Shown here one piece after another: positions 1 to 7,476 of a stretch of DNA of 43,855 bases. The notes beneath the pieces were generated by a model. That model did not search any database and had not been told where the DNA came from. It was given only the letters and a program-made list of their open reading frames with translations. Origin of the DNA: Helicobacteraceae bacterium (lineage in GTDB: Bacteria > Campylobacterota > Campylobacteria > Campylobacterales > Sulfurimonadaceae); assembly GCA_021163845.1 (NCBI GenBank), contig JAGGTH010000007.1, positions 1 to 43,855 on the forward strand. Reading direction: 5' to 3'. The translations under genes and the position numbers were made by a program. Each line of letters starts with the position of its first letter. Positions within the stretch are counted from its first letter, which is position 1.

Positions 1-148
1 CAGACTCAAAGGTGCGTGCATCGGATGTTCGAGCAGTGGAAATACTCTAAAATATGGAGTTGAAAGACAACTAAGAATGGATATACATCCAGAGCTTTGT
101 GTTGTCAATGTGCCAATAGGTATGGAAAATAATATAGACAATTTATAA
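1..148 (+). CDS. NifU-like iron-sulfur scaffold protein, C-terminal end (5' truncated)
   Basis: Only the last 48 codons are visible; the frame enters at base 2 and stops with TAA at 146-148. The visible part contains a Cys-x-x-Cys pair (GACIGCSSS) followed by TLKYGVE, the signature of the C-terminal NifU/Nfu domain, which binds a labile iron-sulfur cluster and passes it to apoproteins. The TPR-like gene and murE follow within a few bases, matching my memory of the NifU, unknown, murE order in Campylobacter jejuni. Because the N-terminal part is outside the window, I cannot tell a full NifU (with IscU-like and ferredoxin domains) from a short Nfu. It is probably co-transcribed with the next gene, 13 bases downstream. 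Confidence 0.8.
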   Translation, partial: RLKGACIGCSSSGNTLKYGVERQLRMDIHPELCVVNVPIGMENNIDNL

Positions 149-161
149 TAAAGAATGAATA

Positions 162-755
162 ATGAGTGCAATAAGTAAATATAAAACATTAACACAAGCA
201 AAAGAAAGCTTTTCCAAATCAGATTATAAAAATGCTTTAGAAAAGTTTGCAACGGTTTTACAAAACTTTCCAAACTCAAAAGAAGCATATAATGGTGTTA
301 TCCTTTCAGAGATGGCAATGAGTGGAGAAGGGGGTGCTGAAGCCCTTTTTGATTACTATGAGATCCTCAAAGAAGAGGACAAAGAACAAGCAGATACTAT
401 CATGAGTGAGATCCTCAAAAATCTTGATGGCACGATAGAGAGCTTGGGTGATATATTTGCAGATCCAATTCGTGATAGACTTGAGTTTGAAGATGGAATT
501 CTTTATCAAGATTTTAAAAATATTGTAGAGCGTACACATAATTTTAAAGAGACTTTTGAAAATATTATGTTCTCTACGCGTGTGATTATCACACAAAAAG
601 AGGATTTTGTAGATTTTTTAGAAAACCTTATAGAAAACGGTTTTACAGAGATGGCGCTTACTTATCTGGAGAATGCACTCGCCGCATATCCAAATGAACT
701 TGTCCTTCGAAAACTTCTCAAAAAGTTGGCAAAGGGCAAGAACATTGAAAATTAA
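162..755 (+). CDS. TPR-like hypothetical protein upstream of murE
   Basis: This 197-residue soluble protein has no signal peptide. Residues about 9-45 read as a tetratricopeptide-type helix pair (ALEKFATVLQNFPNSKEAYNG), and residues about 155-190 repeat the pattern (MALTYLENALAAYPNELVLRKLL), so it is probably a helical scaffold or adaptor. It sits between the NifU-like gene and murE, and its last 11 bases overlap murE if murE starts at TTG 745, which implies translational coupling. A protein of similar size occupies the same slot in Campylobacter (from memory) without a known role. No catalytic motif is visible. A link to iron-sulfur assembly or cell-wall synthesis is only inferred from position. 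Confidence 0.75.
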   Translation: MSAISKYKTLTQAKESFSKSDYKNALEKFATVLQNFPNSKEAYNGVILSEMAMSGEGGAEALFDYYEILKEEDKEQADTIMSEILKNLDGTIESLGDIFADPIRDRLEFEDGILYQDFKNIVERTHNFKETFENIMFSTRVIITQKEDFVDFLENLIENGFTEMALTYLENALAAYPNELVLRKLLKKLAKGKNIEN

Positions 756-2037
756 ACTTCCAGCACAAGGCTTTGAATATGTCACAGAAAACTCGCAAGA
801 GTGTGACGAAAACACTGCCTTTGTGCTCACTACACAAAACGAGAAATATCTTCAAGATGCAAAAGAGCATCACGCACACTCTATAATCAATATTCAAGAT
901 ATCGCACCCCTTTTTGGTATAGATCAAATCAAGATCATTGGAATCACCGGAACAAATGGTAAAACAACTACTGCAAGTGCACTGTATTCTTTTTTGCTTG
1001 ATCTTGGATACAAAGTTGCTATGCAAGGCACACGTGGCTTTTTTATGAATGACACGGTTGTCGAAGGCAAATCTCTTACCACTCCAAGCGTGCTCAATAC
1101 CTACAAACATATCTATCAAGCGGTAGACGCAGGATGTGAATTTTTCATTATGGAAGTGAGCTCTCATGCGATTGTACAAAAGCGTATTGAGGGACTCAAC
1201 TTTGAGCTCAAGATACTAACAAATATCACTCAAGATCACCTCGATTATCATAAGACGATCGAAGAGTATATAGCAGTAAAAAATAGTTTTTTTCAAGATG
1301 GGGGAAAGAAGCTTATCAACAAAGATGAGCCAAGAGCCTCTTTTGAGATCAAGAACACTTTTACCTACGGCATTGAAAATCCTGCAACCTATAAGCTCAT
1401 GGCATATTCACTCAATGAGGCTTCAAGCGGGATTATCCAACACTTTGCACAGATCGTTCCTTTTAGCTCCTCTTTGCATGGATTTTTTAACCTTTATAAC
1501 CTCATGGCGGCAATCGGGGCGGCACATATACTCACAAAAAAACCACTTGAAGAGATCGTAGACGTGGTAGAGAACTTTGCAGGTGTAAGTGGGCGCATGG
1601 AGCAGGTGAGTGAAGTGCCAAATGTAATAGTTGATTTTGCCCATACACCTGATGGGATGCAGCAAGTGCTCAATGCACTTAAAGAAAAAGAGCTTCTTGT
1701 TGTCTTTGGGGCAGGGGGAGACAGAGATAGAGCAAAGCGACCACTGATGGGGCGCGTTGCATCTTCTCTTGCCAAAAAAATATATATTACATCCGATAAC
1801 CCTCGAAATGAAGACCCTCAAAAAATCGTAGATGATATCTTAAGTGGAATAGAGGATAGAAGTAATGTTGTTGTCGAGCTCAATAGAAAAAAAGCGATCG
1901 AGATGGCATTAGCAGAACAAGAGGAGCAAGAGGTTGTGGTGATCCTTGGAAAAGGGGATGAAGCATATCAGATCATCTACGATCAAAAATTTCCATTTGA
2001 TGATAGAGAGGTCGTTCGAGAGCTTTTAAAGATCTAA
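745..2037 (+). CDS. murE: UDP-N-acetylmuramoyl-L-alanyl-D-glutamate--2,6-diaminopimelate ligase
   Basis: Cytoplasmic Mur ligase that adds meso-diaminopimelate to the UDP-MurNAc dipeptide, using ATP. The P-loop GTNGKTT is at residues 69-75, and DNPR, the motif that selects meso-DAP over lysine, is at 351-354; the central Mur domain carries HLDYHKT. I chose TTG at 745 because the protein then opens LKIKLPAQGF and an AAAGGG ribosome site lies 8 bases upstream. An in-frame ATG at 673 would overlap the previous gene by 83 bases. With this start the protein has 430 residues, shorter than the E. coli enzyme (495) through a reduced N-terminal domain, which I believe is normal in this group. It overlaps the preceding gene and ends inside a terminator hairpin. 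Confidence 0.95.
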   Translation: MKIKLPAQGFEYVTENSQECDENTAFVLTTQNEKYLQDAKEHHAHSIINIQDIAPLFGIDQIKIIGITGTNGKTTTASALYSFLLDLGYKVAMQGTRGFFMNDTVVEGKSLTTPSVLNTYKHIYQAVDAGCEFFIMEVSSHAIVQKRIEGLNFELKILTNITQDHLDYHKTIEEYIAVKNSFFQDGGKKLINKDEPRASFEIKNTFTYGIENPATYKLMAYSLNEASSGIIQHFAQIVPFSSSLHGFFNLYNLMAAIGAAHILTKKPLEEIVDVVENFAGVSGRMEQVSEVPNVIVDFAHTPDGMQQVLNALKEKELLVVFGAGGDRDRAKRPLMGRVASSLAKKIYITSDNPRNEDPQKIVDDILSGIEDRSNVVVELNRKKAIEMALAEQEEQEVVVILGKGDEAYQIIYDQKFPFDDREVVRELLKI

Positions 2038-2048
2038 AAGCTCTTTTT
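2019..2048 (+). terminator. Intrinsic terminator overlapping the murE stop codon
   Basis: A perfect 10-bp inverted repeat (AGAGCTTTTA at 2019-2028 and TAAAAGCTCT at 2035-2044, loop AAGATC) runs straight into five T residues (2044-2048). It covers the last murE codons and the stop. The hairpin is symmetrical, so it may also stop transcripts arriving from the minus-strand gene that ends at 2047. Confidence 0.85.
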
Positions 2049-2586
2049 AAAAACGTGCGTTGAACCCAATATATCCGATAGTAACATTCGAAGATCTTCC
2101 CTCTTCTTGGGATGTATTCTCTTCGCGCTCATACGATACTCCCTTGTAGGAATACCCGAGTTCAATATCAAAATGCTCTCCAACAGGGATGAACATCCCA
2201 GCACCTAAGTTAAAGCTTCCATAATGGACCGTGCTTTGTGTTGTACTGCTTGTTTCCATAAATCCTGCACCAAAACCTGCTTTAAAAAAGGGATTGACAT
2301 AGATTCCAAGATCAAATGCCTTGACGAGTTCTACATTGAGTCCATATCTTTCTTTGTCTTTTTGTGAGAAGATATTTTTATCTTTATCTACTACATCCAC
2401 AGAAAATTCTATCGCATATGCCTCACGATTACCATATCCCGCTTTTATACGAAGCATGTTTGCGTTATATGATTCATCCGTTGTGTCAAAAGTTTCACTA
2501 AAGTAGCCTACGTTTGAACCTAGATAGATTTTTGCCTCACTATATAAAGAGGTCGTTATAAATAAAAAAAAGAGAAGTTTTTTCAA
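2047..2586 (-). CDS. Outer-membrane beta-barrel protein
   Basis: This 179-residue protein has a clear signal peptide (MKKLLFFLFITTSLYSEA). The rest alternates short polar and hydrophobic strands rich in Gly, Tyr and Phe, ending in GFNARF with a terminal aromatic, as expected of an eight-strand OmpA/OprF-type barrel. The start is TTG at 2586, with AAGGA six bases upstream; no in-frame ATG fits. It reads as a single gene, with its own -10 box and a shared hairpin at its 3' end. The ligand or role cannot be read from the sequence; small barrels of this kind are surface or adhesion proteins or envelope anchors. No peptidoglycan-binding OmpA domain is present. Confidence 0.8.
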   Translation of the reverse strand: MKKLLFFLFITTSLYSEAKIYLGSNVGYFSETFDTTDESYNANMLRIKAGYGNREAYAIEFSVDVVDKDKNIFSQKDKERYGLNVELVKAFDLGIYVNPFFKAGFGAGFMETSSTTQSTVHYGSFNLGAGMFIPVGEHFDIELGYSYKGVSYEREENTSQEEGRSSNVTIGYIGFNARF

Positions 2587-2607
2587 TGGGAATCCTTTAA
2601 TTTTGCA

Positions 2608-2613
2608 ATTATA
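2608..2613 (-). promoter_or_regulatory. -10 box for the outer-membrane protein gene
   Basis: On the minus strand this reads TATAAT followed by TGC, 22 bases upstream of the TTG start. Campylobacterota sigma-70 promoters have a strong -10 and little -35 conservation, so only the -10 is called. Confidence 0.6.
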
Positions 2614-2667
2614 TCTTAAATATTTAAACTTCTTTTTTAGCTTGAGAATAGCAGTGTAAAATTTTGC

Positions 2668-2673
2668 TATAAT
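2668..2673 (+). promoter_or_regulatory. Extended -10 box upstream of the ferredoxin-panD-ybaB run
   Basis: TTTTGCTATAAT ending at 2673 is an extended -10 element (TGC before TATAAT). It is followed by an AAGGA ribosome site at about 2688 and the ATG at 2699, so the leader is short, about 20 bases. Confidence 0.65.
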
Positions 2674-2698
2674 TGCGTAAAAATTTCAAGGATTATTT

Positions 2699-3073
2699 AT
2701 GGGAATTCCACAGCCAGCATTTTATATTTTCAAATGTGAGCAATCAGCTCCTCCTGGTATGCCAAAACCATCATGTGTAACACCACAAACTCAAGACCTT
2801 TTTCAATACCTCGCACAAGCGATCATGAAAGAGGGAATCATGGGAACAGTGCAACCGATCCGTACATCTTGTATGAACCGCTGTAACGCTGGACCTGTGA
2901 TGTTAGTTGAGCCTGGTCACACGATGTATGCGGGGCTTACAAAAGAGAAGATCGACCGTATTATCGCTGAGCACATCATTGGTGGTAATGTGGTAGAAGA
3001 ATATGTGATCGACGCTGAACTCTGGGATGCTCCAATCACTCCAGCCGATATGAAAAAGCAGATGGGAAGATAA
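2699..3073 (+). CDS. Thioredoxin-like [2Fe-2S] ferredoxin
   Basis: Small (124-residue) cytoplasmic electron carrier of the thioredoxin-fold ferredoxin family, related to the NuoE subunit of complex I and to Aquifex Fd4. The four cluster cysteines are C13, C26, C58 and C62, giving the family spacing C-x12-C-x31-C-x3-C, and the second pair sits in TSCMNRCNAGP. It is a stand-alone domain with no hydrogenase or NADH-dehydrogenase fusion. It comes first in a tight run: its TAA is directly followed by the ATG of panD. The redox partner is not visible; the association with panD is probably operon economy rather than function. The start ATG has AAGGA at a good distance. Confidence 0.88.
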   Translation: MGIPQPAFYIFKCEQSAPPGMPKPSCVTPQTQDLFQYLAQAIMKEGIMGTVQPIRTSCMNRCNAGPVMLVEPGHTMYAGLTKEKIDRIIAEHIIGGNVVEEYVIDAELWDAPITPADMKKQMGR

Positions 3074-3439
3074 ATGACAATAGAGATGTTGTATAGCAAA
3101 ATTCACCGCGCGACTGTGACAGATGCAAACTTAAACTATGTTGGGTCTATTACAATCGATGAAGAGCTTTTAGAAGCCTCAAAGATGCGTGTGGGACAAA
3201 AAGTTGAGATCCTGAATATCAACAATGGGGAAAGATTTTCTACTTATATTATCCTCGGAGAACGTGGGAAAAGAGATATCTGCCTCAATGGTGCAGCAGC
3301 GAGAAAAGTACACAAGGGCGATAAAGTGATCATCGTTGCGTATGCGACTTACGATGAAAAAGAGCTTGAAAATTATAAGCCAAAAGTTGTTCTTTTAGAT
3401 GACAATAATGATATAGACGAAATTTTAGAGAGTATCTAA
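3074..3439 (+). CDS. panD: Aspartate 1-decarboxylase precursor
   Basis: Converts L-aspartate to beta-alanine for pantothenate and coenzyme A synthesis. The 121-residue proenzyme cleaves itself between G24 and S25 (YVGSITID), and the new Ser becomes the essential pyruvoyl group. The length and the downstream NGERF and [12 protein letters not shown] segments match the family. It starts immediately after the stop of the ferredoxin gene and ends three bases before ybaB, so the three are one transcriptional unit. The other pantothenate genes panB and panC are not in the window. Confidence 0.96.
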   Translation: MTIEMLYSKIHRATVTDANLNYVGSITIDEELLEASKMRVGQKVEILNINNGERFSTYIILGERGKRDICLNGAAARKVHKGDKVIIVAYATYDEKELENYKPKVVLLDDNNDIDEILESI

Positions 3440-3442
3440 ACT

Positions 3443-3760
3443 ATGTTTGGCAACCTTGGTGATATGGGAAAAATGTTTGAAGGGATGCAAGAAAATGCAA
3501 AAAAACTTCAAGAAGAACTAGAATCAAAAACTTTTTCTGTAAAAAGTGGCGGAGGGATGATCCATCTTACAGTCAACGGAAAAGGGGAAGCGATCGATCT
3601 TGATATTGATGATTCGCTCCTAGAGGATAAAGAGTCTCTGCAGATCCTTCTCATTGGTGCAATGAACGATGCCTATAAAATGGTTGAAGATAACAAACAA
3701 AACTCTGCTATGGGGATGTTGGGTGGCTTAGGTGGTATGAATCCATTTGGAGCAAAGTAG
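3443..3760 (+). CDS. ybaB: YbaB/EbfC family nucleoid-associated protein
   Basis: A 105-residue DNA-binding protein that forms dimers and coats the nucleoid in related bacteria. The amphipathic N-terminal helix (MGKMFEGMQENAKKLQEELES) and the segment GMIHLTVNGKGEAIDLDID are diagnostic of the family. The C-terminus is Gly/Met rich (MGMLGGLGGMNPFGAK), as in many homologues. It lies between panD and the PDZ gene with almost no spacing, and the ybaB-PDZ pair is conserved near murE in Campylobacter (from memory). In other phyla ybaB travels with dnaX and recR, which are absent here. Confidence 0.93.
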   Translation: MFGNLGDMGKMFEGMQENAKKLQEELESKTFSVKSGGGMIHLTVNGKGEAIDLDIDDSLLEDKESLQILLIGAMNDAYKMVEDNKQNSAMGMLGGLGGMNPFGAK

Positions 3761-4741
3761 ATGGTTCGTCTCTGCTTTGCTATATTGCTAAGCTTTATGA
3801 GTATCCAAGCTTGCGAGGGTGGGTTTGACTCATGTATCGCAAAAATCAAAGATTCTCACGCCATACAGGGCAATAGACTCTCTATATCACTTCTTAACAA
3901 TCAAAAGCTTCTTTACTCTCAAACAACTCCAAATCAAAAAATACTTAAACATGATCCTTTTTTATCTCTTTACCTTGTAGAAGAGAAAAATAATTTTAAA
4001 TATCCATTTGTCATGAATAATCATCTAAGTCTTGGTAATGCAGGGGTCAATGAGAAGTTTGCTATTGAAGGAAAAATTAGAGAACACCAAATAGGACTCA
4101 ATCAGTTTGCACGTTTTAATGAAGTACTCTTTGCACCAGCTTTGCTTCTGAATAGTTGTTGCTCTTTTGAGGGGATCGTAACCCCTCAAGGGATTATAGA
4201 AAAAGCGTACATCCAAAGATTTATTGAATCTTCAGAGAATAGCTATGGGGATATTGGTGTACGCGTGCAAGAGAGAGACAAAAAGGTATACATCATAGCG
4301 ATCGATCCTTTTTTGGAGAAGAACCCTTTTATGATAGGTGATTGTATTGTAAGCCTTGATGGCAAAAAAGTACAGAGTGCCTCAAAGCTTATGAAAGATA
4401 TTCTTTTTAGTAAGATAGGAATGACTCATAGAGTTGCGATACTAAGAGATAAGAAACTTATTTATGTGAATATCAAAAGCTATAAAAGATATGGTGGCGG
4501 CTATTTAAGTGATACTTTTCTAGAGCAAAAAGGGATCTATTTTGATGAAAATCTTTGTATAAATAAACTCTCTAACGAGGCACAAAGATCTGGTCTCAAA
4601 CTTCAGGATCAAGTGCTGCAAGTCAATGGTAAAAGAGTTCAAACACAAAAAGAGCTACGTGACTTTGTCTATGGAGACAAAGCAAAAGTAGAGATTCTTT
4701 TGCAAAGAGATGGGTTTCAATTCTTTATGAAACTTCAGTAA
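3761..4741 (+). CDS. Secreted protein with two PDZ-like domains, no protease domain
   Basis: This 326-residue protein begins with a short signal peptide (MVRLCFAILLSFMSIQA). A first PDZ-like region covers about residues 165-240 (IGVRVQERDKKVYIIAIDP ... GDCIVSLDGKKVQSASKL) and a second about 245-326 (SGLKLQDQVLQVNGKRVQTQKEL). No Ser-His-Asp protease signature precedes them, so it is probably a periplasmic peptide-binding or adaptor protein. The N-terminal 140 residues are not recognisable and hold several Cys (including a CC pair in NSCCSF). It starts directly after the ybaB stop. A homologue sits in the same place in C. jejuni (from memory), with unknown function. Confidence 0.82.
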   Translation: MVRLCFAILLSFMSIQACEGGFDSCIAKIKDSHAIQGNRLSISLLNNQKLLYSQTTPNQKILKHDPFLSLYLVEEKNNFKYPFVMNNHLSLGNAGVNEKFAIEGKIREHQIGLNQFARFNEVLFAPALLLNSCCSFEGIVTPQGIIEKAYIQRFIESSENSYGDIGVRVQERDKKVYIIAIDPFLEKNPFMIGDCIVSLDGKKVQSASKLMKDILFSKIGMTHRVAILRDKKLIYVNIKSYKRYGGGYLSDTFLEQKGIYFDENLCINKLSNEAQRSGLKLQDQVLQVNGKRVQTQKELRDFVYGDKAKVEILLQRDGFQFFMKLQ

Positions 4742-4758
4742 TACAACAGAGGAATATA

Positions 4759-5628
4759 ATGAAAACATACTACTATGTACATACAGGACATCGTATCGGT
4801 CTTGATAGATTTCGACGCGCAACGACAATTATTCGCGCACTTGGGGATCTTGATATCACACTTCTTACTTCAGATTTTCGTATTGCACAGGTTTCAAGCG
4901 ATTTTGGGGTAGACAAAAGTGTGGGAGTGGATGTTGTAAGAAATATACCACAAATTGCGCATAATGGTGATCAGCTCATTTTTGATTCTATGGAAGCAAA
5001 TCCGATCATGCTTGAAGATATGCGACAGTATTTTTATCCACTCATTCGTGTGAGTGATGACCCAGAGGATAGTAGAGACAACAAAGAATTCTTACTCTCG
5101 ATGTATCTTAGTGGTGAGGGGATATGCAACGCTTATGTGATCGATGAGAAATATTTTTCTTCAGAGGTTCAAAAAGATATTGAGATCTCTTTTTTCTTTG
5201 GAGATGATGACTATGAAAAGGATCTTGAAAAGAATATTGCATTTCTCGAGGGTCTTGAAGTATATCTACAATTAGGTTTTTACTATTTTATAGATTACGA
5301 AGATCTGCTCAAAGAAAGATTTCCGAATTACTTTGAGTTTGAAGAATATGATGCAATGATTCAAAGATCCAAGATTCTTATCACTGCTTCTCCTCAAGCT
5401 GTCTTAGAATCTTTGGCAACAGGAGGCAAACCGATCTACATCCAAAGAGAAGACTATAGTAGAGATTTTATCCCTCTTTTTGAGTCTTTAAATATACCAA
5501 TAATATATAATTATAATAAATCAGACTTATCTGTTATTTTAGATACAATAAATAATATTAAATACCACAAGCCTCAAAACAATAGTAACAAAGTAGTCAA
5601 TTTTATAAAGGAAAGCTTAAATTTATAG
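4759..5628 (+). CDS. GT-B-fold-like protein (PseG/MurG-type), function unknown
   Basis: This 289-residue protein has no signal peptide or membrane segment. The start HTGHRIGLDRFRRATTIIRAL resembles the GxGLGHxxR opening of PseG and MurG-like nucleotide-sugar enzymes. The segment MIQRSKILITASPQAVLESLATGGKPIYI resembles the nucleotide-sugar-binding stretch of the second GT-B domain (family 28 type). The middle is acidic and unrecognised. The last about 40 residues become Asn/Lys-rich and AT-rich at the DNA level. It follows the PDZ gene by 17 bases with an AGAGGAA ribosome site, so it is probably the last gene of the unit. It could be a glycosyltransferase or a UDP-sugar hydrolase; no pathway partner is nearby. 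Confidence 0.7.
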   Translation: MKTYYYVHTGHRIGLDRFRRATTIIRALGDLDITLLTSDFRIAQVSSDFGVDKSVGVDVVRNIPQIAHNGDQLIFDSMEANPIMLEDMRQYFYPLIRVSDDPEDSRDNKEFLLSMYLSGEGICNAYVIDEKYFSSEVQKDIEISFFFGDDDYEKDLEKNIAFLEGLEVYLQLGFYYFIDYEDLLKERFPNYFEFEEYDAMIQRSKILITASPQAVLESLATGGKPIYIQREDYSRDFIPLFESLNIPIIYNYNKSDLSVILDTINNIKYHKPQNNSNKVVNFIKESLNL

Positions 5629-5649
5629 TTAATTAAAACTTATTTGGTA

Positions 5650-5655
5650 TATAAT
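5650..5655 (+). promoter_or_regulatory. -10 box of the petABC operon
   Basis: TATAAT inside TTTGGTATATAATGAG, 35 bases upstream of the petA ATG at 5691. No clear -35 is seen, which is usual for this phylum. Confidence 0.6.
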
Positions 5656-5690
5656 GAGCGTTTAAAATTCACACAATAAAGTGAGCAAAT

Positions 5691-6215
5691 ATGATAAATG
5701 AGAGCCGTAGAGGTTTTATGGGTAAAGCATTTGGTGCTGTTGCAGCAGTTGGTGCAGTAGGCTCATTAGTTGCTATGAAGAGATCTTGGGATCCACTTCC
5801 AAGCGTCATGGCAGCGGGTTTTACTACTGTAGATATGAGTAAACTTGAAGAGAATAAGCTAGAGATAGTGAAATGGCAAGGGAAGCCAATTTTTCTTTTA
5901 AAGTTTGCTGCAGATATGCCTGCAGTTGAAAAAAGAAGTGTAAAAGTTGGAGAGCATTATTACTCAGTGATGATCGGTCTTTGTACACACTTGGGATGTA
6001 TTCCTGCATATTCATCTGCAAATAAACAATTTAAATGTGCTTGTCACGGTGGCGAGTTTAATGCTGCGGGTATCCACACTTTTGGTCCTCCTCCACGTCC
6101 GCTTGATATTCCACCTTTTGCAATAAAAGATGAAAATACAATTGTTTTAGGTGAGAGTAGTCCAGAATACGAAGCGTTGATTGCTAGTCTTTCAACAGAT
6201 AACAACATTGCGTAA
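5691..6215 (+). CDS. petA: Ubiquinol-cytochrome c reductase, Rieske iron-sulfur subunit
   Basis: Rieske [2Fe-2S] subunit of the cytochrome bc1 complex, taking one electron from the quinol at the outer membrane face and passing it to the c-type heme subunit. A twin-arginine motif (ESRRGFMG, residues 4-11) precedes a hydrophobic anchor at about 12-29, so it is exported folded by Tat and stays anchored. Box I CTHLGC is at 98-103 and box II CACHGGEF at 116-123: predicted ligands are C98, H100, C116 and H119, with C103-C118 as the stabilising disulfide. The length of 174 is typical. It is the first gene of petABC, ten bases before petB. In Campylobacterota the electron acceptor is usually menaquinol-linked (known, not visible here). 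Confidence 0.97.
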   Translation: MINESRRGFMGKAFGAVAAVGAVGSLVAMKRSWDPLPSVMAAGFTTVDMSKLEENKLEIVKWQGKPIFLLKFAADMPAVEKRSVKVGEHYYSVMIGLCTHLGCIPAYSSANKQFKCACHGGEFNAAGIHTFGPPPRPLDIPPFAIKDENTIVLGESSPEYEALIASLSTDNNIA

Positions 6216-6225
6216 GGGGAGCTAG

Positions 6226-7476
6226 ATGGCAGAATTTGAAAAAGCTAACTCTATTGGTGAGTGGTTTGACCAGAGACTAAATACAAGTGGTTTTTGGCGT
6301 GTAATGATGACGGAATATTGGATTCCTAAAAATATCAATTTTTTGTGGGCAATGGGTGCGCTTTTAGCGATGCTTTTTACTCTTTTACTCGTAACGGGCA
6401 TCTTCTTACTTATGTATTACAAGCCTGATGTAAATATGGCGTTTGATAGTGTAAATTACACGATTATGCAAGAGGTAGCGTATGGGTGGATCTTTAGAAA
6501 TATTCATGGTGTTGGTGCATCTGTAGTTTTCTTAGTGATCTACATCCACATGTTTACAGGGATCTATTATGGTTCATACAAGAAGGGTCGTGAGATGATC
6601 TGGCTTTCTGGTATGCTTTTATTCGTTCTTTTCTCAGCTGAGGGATTCTCTGGATATATGCTTCCATGGGGACAAATGTCTTATTGGGCTGCGTACGTAA
6701 TTACTGAGATCTTTGGTGGTATCCCATTTATTGGTGATGAACTTGTGATCTGGATCCGTGGTAACTTTTATGTTGCTGATGCAACACTCACACGTTTCTT
6801 TATGCTTCACGTACTCTTGATCCCTTTAGCGATTCTTGGTGCAATTGTATTTCACTTCTATACACTTCGTTTTCCACACGTTAATAACGAAGAGGGTGAG
6901 TTCTTTGATTATAAAGAAGAGAGTGAAAAATATTTAGCTGGAAATCAAAAAGAGTCTAAAGTTATCGCTTTTTGGCCTGACTTTTTAAGCAAAGACTTTA
7001 TGGTTATCTCTATCTTTATGATCTTTTTCTTCTACCTTGTGTTCTATCATAATGCATTTGCGATGGACCCTGTAAACTTTGATAAAGCAGATGGGCTTAA
7101 AACTCCAGCACACATCTACCCTGAGTGGTATTTCTTGTGGTCATATGAAGTTTTACGTGGTTTCTTCTTTGATATCGCAGGTATCAGCGGGAAGTCTTTA
7201 GGTCTAATTGCATTTGGTTTCGCGCAGATCATCTTTGTTCTTTTACCGTGGTTAGATAAGTCTCCAATGGTAAAACCAGCAAACCAAAGACCTGTATTTA
7301 AATACTGGTTCTGGATCTTGATGGCTGACCTTTTTGTACTGACTATTTTTGGTAAACTACCACCAACGGGTATTAATGCATGGGTTGGTTTTTATGCATC
7401 AATCTCATTTATAGTGCTATTTTTAGCATTACCGTATTTAACGAAGTTAGAAGCTAAAATGGTAGGGGGTAAATAA
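6226..7476 (+). CDS. petB: Cytochrome b subunit of the bc1 complex
   Basis: Membrane subunit of 416 residues carrying the two b hemes and the quinol-oxidising site. Helix B shows NIHGVG...YIHMF with 13 residues between the heme histidines; helix D shows MLHVLL...VFHFY with 14, the spacing found in b6f-type rather than mitochondrial-type proteins. The Qo-site motif PEWY is in HIYPEWYFLW. The chain is a full-length fusion of the cyt-b6-like and subunit-IV-like halves. The GGGGAG ribosome site is just upstream of the ATG at 6226. The stop overlaps petC by one base (TAATG), so the two are translationally coupled. Confidence 0.97.
   Translation: MAEFEKANSIGEWFDQRLNTSGFWRVMMTEYWIPKNINFLWAMGALLAMLFTLLLVTGIFLLMYYKPDVNMAFDSVNYTIMQEVAYGWIFRNIHGVGASVVFLVIYIHMFTGIYYGSYKKGREMIWLSGMLLFVLFSAEGFSGYMLPWGQMSYWAAYVITEIFGGIPFIGDELVIWIRGNFYVADATLTRFFMLHVLLIPLAILGAIVFHFYTLRFPHVNNEEGEFFDYKEESEKYLAGNQKESKVIAFWPDFLSKDFMVISIFMIFFFYLVFYHNAFAMDPVNFDKADGLKTPAHIYPEWYFLWSYEVLRGFFFDIAGISGKSLGLIAFGFAQIIFVLLPWLDKSPMVKPANQRPVFKYWFWILMADLFVLTIFGKLPPTGINAWVGFYASISFIVLFLALPYLTKLEAKMVGGK

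Noticed and set aside
673-744. Longer murE with ATG at 673
   Set aside because: It would overlap the TPR gene by 83 bases and the added residues are the preceding gene read in another frame; TTG 745 has a ribosome site and a family-like opening.
1423-1821. 132-codon open frame opposite murE
   Set aside because: It is antisense to strongly conserved Mur ligase motifs and has no start signal of its own.
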